Source: UBA2834 sp963623365 (GTDB taxonomy: Bacteria; Patescibacteriota; Saccharimonadia; Saccharimonadales; Saccharimonadaceae). Taken from it: a stretch of DNA of 64,000 nucleotides. Shown here piece after piece: positions 53,763 through 62,812 of the stretch (within the stretch, counting starts at the first letter, position 1; every line of letters starts with the position of its first letter). The position numbers and the translations under genes were made by a program. The notes under the pieces were generated by a model. The model was given only the letters and a program-made list of their open reading frames with translations, had not been told where the DNA came from and did not search any database. The DNA lies in contig CAVFJY010000001.1 of NCBI GenBank assembly GCA_963623365.1, forward strand, positions 1 to 64,000, given 5' to 3'.

Positions 53763-55520
53763 ATGTTTAAATTACTGCGCATTTTACACAAAAAAGATTA
53801 CTTATTTATTGGCCTAGCGGTGCTATTCATTGCCGGACAGGTCGGACTAGAATTAAAGATGCCGGAATACATGTCGGCAATCACCAGCTTAGTGCAGACC
53901 GAAGGCAGCGAAATGGGCGAAATTGTACGCAATGGCGGCATGATGTTGCTATGTGCGCTCGGCAGTTTGCTTTCAACTATTATTGCGGGCTGGTTCGTGT
54001 CGCACGTTGGTGCCGATTTTTCTTACCTGACACGCAAGAAGATTTTTGATAAAGTCGAAAGCTTAAGTGTGAATGAAATACATAAGTTCTCGACCGCTTC
54101 CCTGATTACACGCACAACGAACGATATTACGCAGGTGCGCACGCTGATTACGATGGGCGCAAACATGCTAGTCCGCGCACCAATGACGGCAGTTTGGGCA
54201 ATTATTAAGATTTATAATAAAAGTTGGGAATGGAGCACGGCAACGGCAATTGCGGTGGTGATTCTGCTGGCGACGGTAGCAACGATTATGGCAGTAGTAG
54301 TGCCTCGCTTCAAATTTATTCAAAAATTAACCGATAAATTAAACGGTGTGACGCGCGAGAACCTGACTGGTATTCGGGTAGTGCGCGCTTTTAATGCAGA
54401 GAAATATCAGGAACGCAAATTCGACAAGACTAATACCGAGCTAGCGGATATTACCTGCTTTGCGGACAGAATTCTGAGCATTATGTCACCAGCGATGTAT
54501 TTAGTGATGAACGGGATTACATTAGTAATTTATTGCATTGGTGCGTCGCTGATTAATAGTGCGGAGCTGGCAGATAAACTGACGATCTTTAGCGATATGG
54601 TAGTCTTCTCGTCTTATGCAATGCATGTAATTATGAGCTTCTTGATGGTGGCGATGGTATTTATGGTAATTCCGCGCGCGCAAGTCTCGGCAGACCGCAT
54701 CAATGAAGTTTTGGACGAGCCGGTCACGATTACGGACGGCGATTTTGATGATGAAACTGCAGAAACGGGGACTGTAGAGTTTCGCAATGTGTCATTTAAG
54801 TATCCTGATGCCGAAGAATATTTGCTGAAAAATATTTCATTCAAAGCCGAAAGGGGACAAACGGTTGCCTTTATTGGGTCGACTGGTTCGGGCAAATCGA
54901 CCTTAATTAATCTTGTACCGCGGTTTTATGACGTGACGGATGGCGCAGTTTATGTCGACGGTGTAAATGTAAAAGATTACAAGCTAAAAAAATTGTATAG
55001 CAAGTTGGGCTATGTGCCACAACGCGCAGTAATCTTTAGCGGAACAGTCGCCAGCAATATTGCCTATGGCGATAACGGCAAAGGCAAGCCGTCGGAACGC
55101 AAAATTCAAGCGGCGGCGCGAGTAGCACAGGCGAAAAGTTTCGTCGAAAAACTCGAAAATCAATATAATGCTCGCATTGCGCAGTCGGGTACAAATATCT
55201 CTGGTGGCCAAAAGCAACGCTTAGCGATTGCGCGAGCGATTGCCCGCGATCCGGAAATTTATATCTTTGACGATAGCTTTTCGGCACTAGATTACAAAAC
55301 CGATGCGGCGCTACGCCAAGCTCTGAAAGCTTACACACAGGACGCGACGAGTTTGATTGTAGCTCAACGCATTGGCACAATCATGAACGCCGATCAGATT
55401 ATTGTGCTAGATAAGGGCGAATGCGTCGGACATGGCACACACAAAGAATTAATGAAGAATTGCACAGTCTACAAGGAAATCGCGCTGTCGCAGCTGACAA
55501 AGGAGGAACTGAATGTTTAA
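53763..55520 (+). CDS. ABC exporter half-transporter, degenerate-site subunit
   Basis: 585 residues: six-helix exporter domain (about 1-310) and nucleotide-binding domain with Walker A GSTGSGKST, signature ISGGQKQR, and Walker B IYIFDDSFSALD. The usual catalytic Glu after Walker B is Asp (FDD), the hallmark of the degenerate subunit of heterodimeric exporters such as BmrCD/LmrCD. It overlaps the next gene by 8 bases; the two form one transporter. Substrate (drug, lipid or peptide) is unknown. TATACT 53747-53752 is ten bases before the ATG. Confidence 0.93.
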   Translation: MFKLLRILHKKDYLFIGLAVLFIAGQVGLELKMPEYMSAITSLVQTEGSEMGEIVRNGGMMLLCALGSLLSTIIAGWFVSHVGADFSYLTRKKIFDKVESLSVNEIHKFSTASLITRTTNDITQVRTLITMGANMLVRAPMTAVWAIIKIYNKSWEWSTATAIAVVILLATVATIMAVVVPRFKFIQKLTDKLNGVTRENLTGIRVVRAFNAEKYQERKFDKTNTELADITCFADRILSIMSPAMYLVMNGITLVIYCIGASLINSAELADKLTIFSDMVVFSSYAMHVIMSFLMVAMVFMVIPRAQVSADRINEVLDEPVTITDGDFDDETAETGTVEFRNVSFKYPDAEEYLLKNISFKAERGQTVAFIGSTGSGKSTLINLVPRFYDVTDGAVYVDGVNVKDYKLKKLYSKLGYVPQRAVIFSGTVASNIAYGDNGKGKPSERKIQAAARVAQAKSFVEKLENQYNARIAQSGTNISGGQKQRLAIARAIARDPEIYIFDDSFSALDYKTDAALRQALKAYTQDATSLIVAQRIGTIMNADQIIVLDKGECVGHGTHKELMKNCTVYKEIALSQLTKEELNV

Positions 55521-57327
55521 CGGTGGTGGCCCTGGCGGCAATAATCATGGCAAGCATAGCAATAGTGCCAAAGCGAAAAATTTCGGCAATGCCATCAAAC
55601 GTATGATTCGCGAAATGCGCGCATTCTATGTGGCGATTATTCTATCGATTATCATGTCGATTGGCGGCTCAGTATTGTCAGTAATTGCACCGAATAAACT
55701 CGCGGAAATTACTGACCAGATTACTTTCGGCATGAAACCCGGCAATAGCATGGACCTAGATCTAATTTTCCATCTGGCCTTGATTATGGCGGCACTATAT
55801 CTAGCATCGGCAATTCTAGAATTCTTGAACGGCTGGATTATGGCAGGCGTAACGACAGGTTTTGCGCGCGATTTACGTAATCGCATCTCGCAAAAAATCA
55901 ACCGCTTACCGCTGCGCTATTTTGATAAGCATCAAGTTGGCGATACCTTGTCGCGCGTAACGAATGACGTCGACTCAGTTGCGAGTAGCTTGGATAACTC
56001 TTTCGGTTCAATCATTGGCGAAGGCTCGCTCTTGCTCGGCGCAGTTGTTATGATGTTTTGGACAAACTGGATTCTGGCGCTAGTAGCGATCGTCTCCAGC
56101 TTGCTCGGTTTTATCTTCGTGGCAATTATTTTGGCAAAGTCGCAAAAATATTTTACCGATCGACAGGTTGAACTAGGCAATATTAATTCACATATCGAAG
56201 AGGTCTATTCGGGACTGGCGGTAGTGAAGGTTTATGACGGCAAAGCAACTGCAGACCGTAAATTCGATCGAATTAATCACAAAATCTATATCGCAAATCA
56301 GAAGAGTCAATTCTTGTCGGGCATGATGCACCCCTTCATGGCCTTTGTGGGCAACTTTGGCTATGTGGCGGTCTGCGTAGCAGGCGCAATGCTGACGATG
56401 CATGGCGCGATTAGCTTCGGCGTGATTGTAGCCTTTATCTCCTACGTGCGGCTCTTCTCTTCACCACTGTCGCGAATCGCGCAGGCAATTGGGAGCTTGC
56501 AACCAGCCGCGGCATCGAGCGAACGGGTATTTGAATTTATTGACGAGGAAGAAATGCCAAACGAGCGCGGCTTGAAGGTACACATCGATAAAGACCAGAT
56601 TCGGGGCGATATTGAATTTGACCATGTTAAATTTGGTTACAATGACGACAAATTGATTATTAAAGATTTCTCGGCAAAAGTAAAAGCTGGTCAGAAAATC
56701 GCAATCGTGGGACCGACCGGCGCAGGTAAGACTACAATGGTGAACCTTTTAATGAAGTTCTACGAGATTAATTCGGGTGACATTCGGATTGACGGTATTT
56801 CAACAAAAGAAATGACACGCGAAGAAATTCATTCGTTGTTTACGATGGTATTGCAGGATACTTGGATGTTTAGCGGAACGGTGCGAGAAAATATTGCCTA
56901 TAATCACGCAGGCGTAAGCGACGAAGAAATCATGAAAGTCTGCGACGAGGTGGGGCTGAGTCATTTTATCAAAACCTTGCCACAAGGTCTGAAGACGGAC
57001 GTATCGGAGAGCGATTCGATTTCGGCCGGACAGAAACAGCTCATCACGATTGCGCGCGGAATGATAGAATATGCGCCGTTCCTGATTCTAGATGAAGCAA
57101 CTTCGAATGTCGATACGCGCACGGAGGAATTAGTACAAAAAGCGATGGACAAATTGATGGAGGGGCGAACTTCCTTTATTATTGCGCACCGTCTGTCGAC
57201 GATTAAGAACGCCGACCTGATTCTGGTTATGAATGAAGGCAATATCATTGAGTCGGGCAACCACAAACAACTGATGGCGCAGCGAGGTTTCTACGCCGAG
57301 CTATACAATTCACAATTTGCGCTATAA
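55513..57327 (+). CDS. ABC exporter half-transporter, catalytic subunit
   Basis: 604 residues, starting with a Gly/Asn-rich cytoplasmic segment, then six helices (about 35-330) and the nucleotide-binding domain. Walker A GPTGAGKTT, signature reads ISAGQKQL (Ser-Ala-Gly instead of Ser-Gly-Gly), Walker B FLILDEATSNVD with the catalytic Glu, and H-loop IIAHRLST. Together with the upstream gene this gives one consensus and one altered ATP site, as in BmrCD-type heterodimers. Shine-Dalgarno AAGGAGG lies within the upstream gene. Confidence 0.93.
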   Translation: MFNGGGPGGNNHGKHSNSAKAKNFGNAIKRMIREMRAFYVAIILSIIMSIGGSVLSVIAPNKLAEITDQITFGMKPGNSMDLDLIFHLALIMAALYLASAILEFLNGWIMAGVTTGFARDLRNRISQKINRLPLRYFDKHQVGDTLSRVTNDVDSVASSLDNSFGSIIGEGSLLLGAVVMMFWTNWILALVAIVSSLLGFIFVAIILAKSQKYFTDRQVELGNINSHIEEVYSGLAVVKVYDGKATADRKFDRINHKIYIANQKSQFLSGMMHPFMAFVGNFGYVAVCVAGAMLTMHGAISFGVIVAFISYVRLFSSPLSRIAQAIGSLQPAAASSERVFEFIDEEEMPNERGLKVHIDKDQIRGDIEFDHVKFGYNDDKLIIKDFSAKVKAGQKIAIVGPTGAGKTTMVNLLMKFYEINSGDIRIDGISTKEMTREEIHSLFTMVLQDTWMFSGTVRENIAYNHAGVSDEEIMKVCDEVGLSHFIKTLPQGLKTDVSESDSISAGQKQLITIARGMIEYAPFLILDEATSNVDTRTEELVQKAMDKLMEGRTSFIIAHRLSTIKNADLILVMNEGNIIESGNHKQLMAQRGFYAELYNSQFAL

Positions 57328-57334
57328 TAAAAGC

Positions 57335-58057
57335 ATGATACGGCGTGTCCTAATTGGGCTAGCAATCTTACTCCTGACTGGCGGTTTAACATTAGGGGCA
57401 TTGATTTTGATTAATTCAGGGCAACAGCCCGAAACACAAGCTGCCGAAAATTATCATACAGCAATGGATGCTTTCCATGCGGCAACAAGTAAAGAGTCAG
57501 CAACAGCGATTTCGCAAATTAAGGAATTGGCGGAAAAAATCGAAAGTAGCGATGATTATGTAATCGTTGAGCGCGCGGCGAAAAATTATTTGCGCGATGT
57601 GCTGCTACCTTATTATGAGATTGCGGAGTTGCAAAGTCAGGGGATTTACCAAAGCGGGATTAATGCGGAGCTGCTAAGCACCCAGCGACCAGATTTTACG
57701 ACGGCACTGAGTGAAGTAAATACGATGCGCGAGAAATTAGGACAACTACAAAATGCTGCCGATAACTTATTCTTGCGCGAAGCAGCAGAGGCATATCTTG
57801 GTGACGCAGAACTGAGCGACGAACTGCGCCAACTATTCGACGACGAGGTGCGCGGAGTTTACGACGATACGGCGCTGAAGCAAGATTATTTTAATTTCAT
57901 TAATACCTACCAGCCGAAAACAGATTATTACACCAAGATCTTGGATTTTCTAGTCGCGAATCAAAAGAATTGGTATTTGGAGAATAATAAAATTATTTTT
58001 AAAACGACTGCACTAACGCGCCAATATAATACGCTCGTGAGCGAGAGAAATTTTTAA
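57335..58057 (+). CDS. Membrane-anchored helical protein of unknown function
   Basis: 240 residues with an N-terminal anchor (residues 5-27, VLIGLAILLLTGGLTLGALIL) and a helical extracytoplasmic domain rich in Glu/Ala. Start 57335 (MIRRVLIG) is chosen over 57317 because TATAAT (57323-57328) lies six bases upstream and the other would be inside the promoter. It is 7 bases after the ABC exporter genes and may be an accessory. A similar architecture (anchor plus helical domain) occurs at 62813. Confidence 0.7.
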   Translation: MIRRVLIGLAILLLTGGLTLGALILINSGQQPETQAAENYHTAMDAFHAATSKESATAISQIKELAEKIESSDDYVIVERAAKNYLRDVLLPYYEIAELQSQGIYQSGINAELLSTQRPDFTTALSEVNTMREKLGQLQNAADNLFLREAAEAYLGDAELSDELRQLFDDEVRGVYDDTALKQDYFNFINTYQPKTDYYTKILDFLVANQKNWYLENNKIIFKTTALTRQYNTLVSERNF

Positions 58058-58084
58058 AAAATCCGACCCCGTAAGTGGGGTCGG
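58056..58084 (-). terminator. Intrinsic terminator of the 58097 gene
   Basis: Minus strand: CCGACCCC-ACTTAC-GGGGTCGG (58063-58084, read in reverse) followed by TTTTTT. It also lies just past the convergent 57335 gene and may serve both. Confidence 0.88.
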
Positions 58085-58096
58085 TGGTGCTGACGG

Positions 58097-58702
58097 CTAG
58101 ATATAGACCCAATCCGTAGCGAGATTGGACGATAGTTCGTCAAAACGCGATGAGTCTTCTAAGCCAAAGTAAGCATGCTGAACGCCGTCTTTGCTGACGA
58201 AGAAAAATTGATCGCCAATGGCAAAATGGTTGCGGCGCACGGGGCGGACGACAATCACGACGCCAGCGCGAGCGCGCAGAATGATATTGTCGTAGTGGCG
58301 CTCATCTTTGCCATTATAGCCGCCGCCAGCGATGACTGTAATCTTATCAAGGTCTATGACGCGAGTCATTACGGCGTCGGTACGTAAGCATCCGAGCAAA
58401 TTTTGCTGACGCTTGGTCGTATAGAGGTCAAGCGTAATATACGAATAGTGCTTGGCGTGCGTCGAACGCGCAGCAAGGTAGAAAGACGAATAAAGACTAT
58501 CCTCCATGACGGTAAAATCGTCATGCAAACGATGTGCCACAAAATCATGTGGGCCAATCTTACGCATGATGCCCGCGCTGATTTCCAGCGGCGCCTCGAA
58601 ATGACCACCACCAGTGGGCGCATAAGTACGCCCAATGACACCAGAATGATAATCGCTATAATTGCCACGGATAGAAACAGCCTCGTTGAAATAAATCGGC
58701 AT
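58097..58702 (-). CDS. Orphan protein with long structured leader, 201 residues
   Basis: Soluble, beta-rich looking protein (MPIYFNEAVSIRGNYSDYH at the start); no family recognised. GGGAGGAGG precedes the ATG. Promoter on the minus strand: TTGACA 58830-58835, 17-base spacer, TAGTAT 58807-58812. The leader of about 100 nt can fold in mutually exclusive ways (see the separate entry). It has its own terminator. The protein ends with a compact region FFFVSKDGVQHAYFGLEDSS. Function unknown. Confidence 0.65.
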   Translation of the reverse strand: MPIYFNEAVSIRGNYSDYHSGVIGRTYAPTGGGHFEAPLEISAGIMRKIGPHDFVAHRLHDDFTVMEDSLYSSFYLAARSTHAKHYSYITLDLYTTKRQQNLLGCLRTDAVMTRVIDLDKITVIAGGGYNGKDERHYDNIILRARAGVVIVVRPVRRNHFAIGDQFFFVSKDGVQHAYFGLEDSSRFDELSSNLATDWVYI

Positions 58703-58738
58703 AAAAAGCCTCCTCCCTGTCTCGGCGAAAATAGATTC

Positions 58739-58800
58739 AGCACTAAAAAGTGCGCGAGTATAAGAAACTGCAAAATAAGCTCGCGGTCTCGCACTCGAGT
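58739..58800 (-). promoter_or_regulatory. Leader with alternative stems upstream of the 58097 gene
   Basis: In the transcript, CUCGCGCACU (58758-58749) can pair with upstream CGCGAG or AGUGCGAG (58795-58788 region), or its GCACU can pair with downstream AGUGC (58744-58740) across four U. The options exclude one another, as in an attenuator, thermosensor or riboswitch platform. Only base pairing was examined by eye. Confidence 0.35.
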
Positions 58801-58806
58801 ATTTTC

Positions 58807-58835
58807 ATACTATCATATTTATGCGTTTTTGTCAA
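58807..58835 (-). promoter_or_regulatory. Promoter of the 58097 orphan
   Basis: Minus strand: TTGACA (58830-58835), 17-base spacer, TAGTAT (58807-58812). Confidence 0.7.
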
Positions 58836-58857
58836 TAGCGCTCCTACCCTTGACAAG

Positions 58858-59382
58858 TTATTTATTGATGGTGAAAGAAATACCCATCATGCAGTCCATT
58901 AGACTCAGATCGTAGTGGGCGGTATATTCTTCGCCGTAGCGAATCTGCTCCTCATACCACTCATTCGTGCTAGCATTACGAACTTTTAGCGTAACCTTAC
59001 TGCTGCCAAATTCAACAATCTTGACATAGGCGTTGCCTTCATTGGTCACGACGCCGCCGGCGCCAAGCATATCACCAACTTTGATGCCAGCATAGCGATA
59101 TTCGCTATCGTCATGCGCTTGCTGAGACTCATTGGCGACTGACAGCTCACCACCCGTGCAACCAGTGGCATAACGCAGCGAATATTCGCTACCAATTAAG
59201 GAGCTATCGAAGCGCGAAAAGATGCGAATCATGGCGAGGACAGCTAACGCCAGTACAACGATCGTAGCGGCGACATGATACCAGCGTAATGAGACGTTAC
59301 CGTCTGCGGCGACTCTTGTTTTAGTATTTTTTACATGTTTAGAGGTGGTATCTGTTGATTTATTTTTAACTGACTTGGTCAT
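58858..59382 (-). CDS. Membrane-anchored protein of unknown function
   Basis: 174 residues from the ATG at 59382 (MTKSVKNKST), fixed by AAGGAA four to five bases upstream; a longer in-frame reading to 59607 would overlap the glycosyltransferase gene. A Lys-rich cytoplasmic start, one helix (about 38-58, VAATIVVLALAVLAMI), then an extracytoplasmic beta-rich domain with two cysteines. IKVGDMLGAGGVVTNEGNAY looks like a beta-sandwich edge. Divergent from the GT4/GH57 genes. No family. Confidence 0.65.
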   Translation of the reverse strand: MTKSVKNKSTDTTSKHVKNTKTRVAADGNVSLRWYHVAATIVVLALAVLAMIRIFSRFDSSLIGSEYSLRYATGCTGGELSVANESQQAHDDSEYRYAGIKVGDMLGAGGVVTNEGNAYVKIVEFGSSKVTLKVRNASTNEWYEEQIRYGEEYTAHYDLSLMDCMMGISFTINK

Positions 59383-59483
59383 AAAGTTCCTTATTGAAAA
59401 TTCTGTCTTTATTCTAACAATTTTTAGATTTTTTATGTTTATTTTGCTTGCGATGCGAAGCATAAGTGCTATACTAAATGTAG

Positions 59484-60704
59484 ATGAAAATTTTGATGCT
59501 AGGATGGGAGCTCCCTCCACACAATAGTGGTGGTCTTGGGGTGGCATGTCTGAATCTATCCAAGTCTCTCGCGAAGCTTGGTGCGGACATCGACTTTGTC
59601 GTGCCATATGAAGCCGAGCATCATTTCAACTATATGAAAGTCCTATCGGCAACACCAGTCGATCCATTATTTCGCTACGGTGGTGGCGGCGCATACGATA
59701 GCGACATCGAAGAAAAACATTTTAGGTCGGCGAACTGCAAGGAATTAGTTTCGATTCGTGATATCCAGAAAAATTATATTCGTTTTATCGAGCAATACCT
59801 AATGCAATTTAAGCCTGACGTAGTGCATGCCCATGATTGGCTAACCTACGAAGCGGGAATTTTAGCGAAGAAAAATTTCGGGATTCCGCTGGTGGCACAT
59901 GTACATGCAACAGAATTTGATCGCGGTGGCGCAAGCGGCGGCAATCCGTTGATTCGTCAAATCGAATATGAAGGTTTGCTGTGGGCAGATAGAATTATCG
60001 CTGTTAGCCAAGCCACAAAAAATACGATTATCGAGAAGTATGGCATTCCGGCAGACAAGATTGAGGTTGCTTACAATGGCTTTAATGCGCCAGATGACGA
60101 TTATTGCTATGATGGCTCGAGCTACCAGTACATCGAAGGCTTGAAGAAGCAAGGCTACACCGTGGTATCCACAGTCGGACGCTTCACGTTGCAGAAAGGC
60201 CTAGGGCACATGATGCGAGCAGCGGCACGAGCAATCAGCATTCATCCAAAAATGATTTTTCTGTTCGCGGGCGACGGCGAGCAGCGTGAAGAATTAATGC
60301 GGACGTCTGCAGAACTTGGCATCTCAAATAATGTAATTTTTACAGGCTTTATTCGCGGCAAACAACTGCGCGATATTTATAGCATTTCCGATATCTTCGT
60401 GATGAGTTCTGTATCAGAGCCATTCGGGCTAACAGCACTAGAAGCAGCACATCATGGCAATGCCCTAATTATTACAAAGCAATCAGGTGTGGGCGAAGTT
60501 TTGCAATCGATCGTACGTTACGATTTCTGGGACGAAGATAAGCTCGCCGGAGCACTGGTGAATATCGCCGAAAGCCCAGCGCTCACGGAAGTATTAAAGG
60601 ATGGGATTCGCAAAGAATACGCGCGCATCTCTTGGGATGATGTAGCTGAAAAATGTATTCAAGTGTATAATGAAGTAGAGAAAAATAAACGCAACAGATT
60701 CTAA
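59484..60704 (+). CDS. GT4/GT5-type glycosyltransferase (glycogen synthase-like)
   Basis: 406 residues, GT-B fold. N-terminal domain starts KILMLGWELPPHNSGGLGVA (the P-x-x-x-GGLG-like synthase entry), HAHDWLTYEAG, then the C-terminal nucleotide-sugar domain with VGRFTLQKGLGHMM and SVSEPFGLTALEA (E-x7-E motif). The N-terminal loop resembles glycogen/starch synthases more than wall glycosyltransferases. The GH57 gene 22 bases downstream supports an alpha-glucan pathway. TATACT (59470-59475) is eight bases before the ATG. Confidence 0.87.
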   Translation: MKILMLGWELPPHNSGGLGVACLNLSKSLAKLGADIDFVVPYEAEHHFNYMKVLSATPVDPLFRYGGGGAYDSDIEEKHFRSANCKELVSIRDIQKNYIRFIEQYLMQFKPDVVHAHDWLTYEAGILAKKNFGIPLVAHVHATEFDRGGASGGNPLIRQIEYEGLLWADRIIAVSQATKNTIIEKYGIPADKIEVAYNGFNAPDDDYCYDGSSYQYIEGLKKQGYTVVSTVGRFTLQKGLGHMMRAAARAISIHPKMIFLFAGDGEQREELMRTSAELGISNNVIFTGFIRGKQLRDIYSISDIFVMSSVSEPFGLTALEAAHHGNALIITKQSGVGEVLQSIVRYDFWDEDKLAGALVNIAESPALTEVLKDGIRKEYARISWDDVAEKCIQVYNEVEKNKRNRF

Positions 60705-60726
60705 TTTTGGAGGAGAAGGAACTGTA

Positions 60727-61974
60727 ATGAATTCAATCGTACTGTATTTGCATATGCATCAGCCACTACGCTTGAAGCATTACAGTATTTTTGCGGTTGG
60801 GCAGGACCATGATTATTGGACTGAAAAAGATTGGTATGCCGGCTCGAATAATGAGCGAATTTTTAAGAAAATTGTCGAGAAATCCTATCGGCCAATGCTG
60901 GCGAAGCTGAAGAAATGCACGACGCTCTATCCGGATTTTAGATTTTCCCTGTCGATTACGGGCACATTTATGGAACAGGCACAAAAATGGGCGCCGGATG
61001 TGTTAGCGGATTTACGCGAATTTGCACAAAGTGGGCACATGGAAATTGTGGCGGAGACTTATTATCACTCCTTAGCCTTCTTCTTTAATAAAGCCGAATT
61101 CGAGGCGCAAGTGCGAATGCATCAAGACAAGGTGCGAGAGCTGTTTGGCGTCGAGACGCAGATTTTTCGCAATACGGAATTTTCCTATAATGACGACCTG
61201 GCAAAATGGGCAAACGATTTTGGCTTTAAGGGAATTCTAGCGGAAGGTTGGGAAAAAGTTTTGGGCGATAATCCGCCGAACTTGGTATACCAACCAGAGG
61301 GTTGCGACCGAATTAAATTGCTGGTAAAAAACTATCACCTTTCGGACGACATCGCTTTCCGCTTCCCGGACAAAAATTGGAGCGAGTGGCCGCTAACGGC
61401 AGATAAATATCTGGGCTGGCTAAAGCGTTCAGCCGAGAATGGTCCGCTAATTAATCTCTTCATGGACTTTGAGACTTTTGGTGAAAATATTTGGGCAGAT
61501 ACGGGAATTTTTAGTTTCTTTGAGCAATTAATTAGCAAGTGGAACAGCGACGAGAATTGCAATTTCTTAACGCTATCGGAAGCCTGTGATAGTATGGCGC
61601 CAAAAGCGAAGATTTCGGTGCCATGGACGGTAACTTGGGCGGATACTGAGCGCGATCTTTCGGCTTGGTTGGGTAATTCGATGCAACATGAAGCAATGAA
61701 AAATCTGTATGACTTGCGCGACGACGTACTGGCAACGAATGATGTAAAAATTCTGGAGGACTGGCGACGCTTGCAGACTTCGGACCATATCTATTACATG
61801 TGTACGAAAATGTTCGACGATGGTGGCGTGCATGCTTATTTTTCACCTTATGATTCGCCATTTGATGCTTTCCTATATTTCATGAATAGCTTGCGCGATT
61901 TGCGCCTGCGGATTGACCAGAAATTAGGACGCGGCAACGGCCAGCTAGCAAAGCCACAAATAACTTTACATTAA
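60727..61974 (+). CDS. GH57-family alpha-glucan hydrolase or transferase
   Basis: 415 residues. Starts with IVLYLHMHQPLRLKHY (GH57 first strand, HxHQP). The catalytic nucleophile is probably E in FRNTEFSYNDDLA and the acid/base D in INLFMDFETFGENIW. Family members include alpha-amylase, 4-alpha-glucanotransferase and amylopullulanase; the exact activity is not decided. Preceded by GGAGGAGAAGG. Forms an operon with the GT4 gene. A terminator follows. Confidence 0.9.
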   Translation: MNSIVLYLHMHQPLRLKHYSIFAVGQDHDYWTEKDWYAGSNNERIFKKIVEKSYRPMLAKLKKCTTLYPDFRFSLSITGTFMEQAQKWAPDVLADLREFAQSGHMEIVAETYYHSLAFFFNKAEFEAQVRMHQDKVRELFGVETQIFRNTEFSYNDDLAKWANDFGFKGILAEGWEKVLGDNPPNLVYQPEGCDRIKLLVKNYHLSDDIAFRFPDKNWSEWPLTADKYLGWLKRSAENGPLINLFMDFETFGENIWADTGIFSFFEQLISKWNSDENCNFLTLSEACDSMAPKAKISVPWTVTWADTERDLSAWLGNSMQHEAMKNLYDLRDDVLATNDVKILEDWRRLQTSDHIYYMCTKMFDDGGVHAYFSPYDSPFDAFLYFMNSLRDLRLRIDQKLGRGNGQLAKPQITLH

Positions 61975-61976
61975 AA

Positions 61977-61998
61977 TCCCCCGTGAGCGGGGAGTTTT
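61977..61998. terminator. Bidirectional terminator between GH57 and pta genes
   Basis: CCCCG-TGAG-CGGGG (61979-61992) flanked by AAAA (5') and TTTT (3'), serving both converging genes. Confidence 0.8.
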
Positions 61999-62014
61999 AA
62001 TTGATTCTAGTGTC

Positions 62015-62800
62015 TTAGATGAGCTTAGCGAGGCATTCAGCAGTAAGTACTATATCCTCAACCGTTGAACCGCGCGACAAATCGGAAACAGGCTTACGAA
62101 AACCGAGCAAAATCGGGCCAGCAACATGCGCCTGTGCAAATTGCTCAAAAGATTTATAGAGGATATTGCCGGAATTTATATCAGGCGTAATCAAAACATT
62201 GGCACGACCAGCAACTGGCGAATTTGGGAATTTCTTTTGGCCGATGCGCTCGTTCACCGCGGCATCGAGTTGCATTTCGCCATCAATCACAATATCGGGA
62301 CGGCGAGCGCGAATTAGTGAAATAGCATCAAGAATTTTATCAATGGAGGAGTCGGAACCGCCAGAGCCTTTGGTGGAAAAACTCAGCATAGCCACGCGTG
62401 GTTCTTCGTCGAGAATACGATTAGCCGCATCGTGAATTAATTCAATAATATCGGCAAGTTGCATTTCGGTCGGATTTTTACAAGTTGCGCCATCGCCCAT
62501 AATGATTACTCGGTCGTCCGGAAAACGTGCGACAAATAAACTCGAAAAAGTGCGCTTTTCACCTGCGGCCAATTCTGGCCCCGCTAGACCGAGCGTATCG
62601 CGACAAGCGAGAATAACATCGCGACTAGAATAGTCGATGCCCGCAACCATAGCGTCCGCTTCGCCAGCATTGAGCAACTGGCAAGATTTATGAATGTCGA
62701 GTAAATCCAAAACTGGCTCACAAGTACCAGCGGCACGCAACTGAGCAGCGGCACGCTGAATGTAATTATTGTCAGCTTCGGGGAAAAGTATCTTACGCAT
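62015..62800 (-). CDS. pta: Phosphate acetyltransferase (short form)
   Basis: Interconverts acetyl-CoA and acetyl-phosphate. Blocks: ILFPEADNNYIQRAA, ADAMVAGIDYSSRDVILA, IIMGDGATCKNPTEMQLADI, VAMLSFSTKGSG, IDGEMQLDAAVNERI, NVLITPDINSGNILYKSFEQF. At 261 residues it is about 60 shorter than the usual 320-330, the shortening being between the first strand and EPVLDLLD. TAGAAT (62807-62812) is six bases before the ATG, so leaderless. With AckA and Xfp elsewhere in the window it completes an acetyl-phosphate node. Confidence 0.92.
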   Translation of the reverse strand: MRKILFPEADNNYIQRAAAQLRAAGTCEPVLDLLDIHKSCQLLNAGEADAMVAGIDYSSRDVILACRDTLGLAGPELAAGEKRTFSSLFVARFPDDRVIIMGDGATCKNPTEMQLADIIELIHDAANRILDEEPRVAMLSFSTKGSGGSDSSIDKILDAISLIRARRPDIVIDGEMQLDAAVNERIGQKKFPNSPVAGRANVLITPDINSGNILYKSFEQFAQAHVAGPILLGFRKPVSDLSRGSTVEDIVLTAECLAKLI

Positions 62801-62812
62801 AATTACATTCTA

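Noticed and set aside
53763..57327. Bacteriocin or peptide exporter
   Set aside because: There is no peptidase C39 domain and no precursor peptide gene nearby; a general heterodimeric exporter is all that can be supported.
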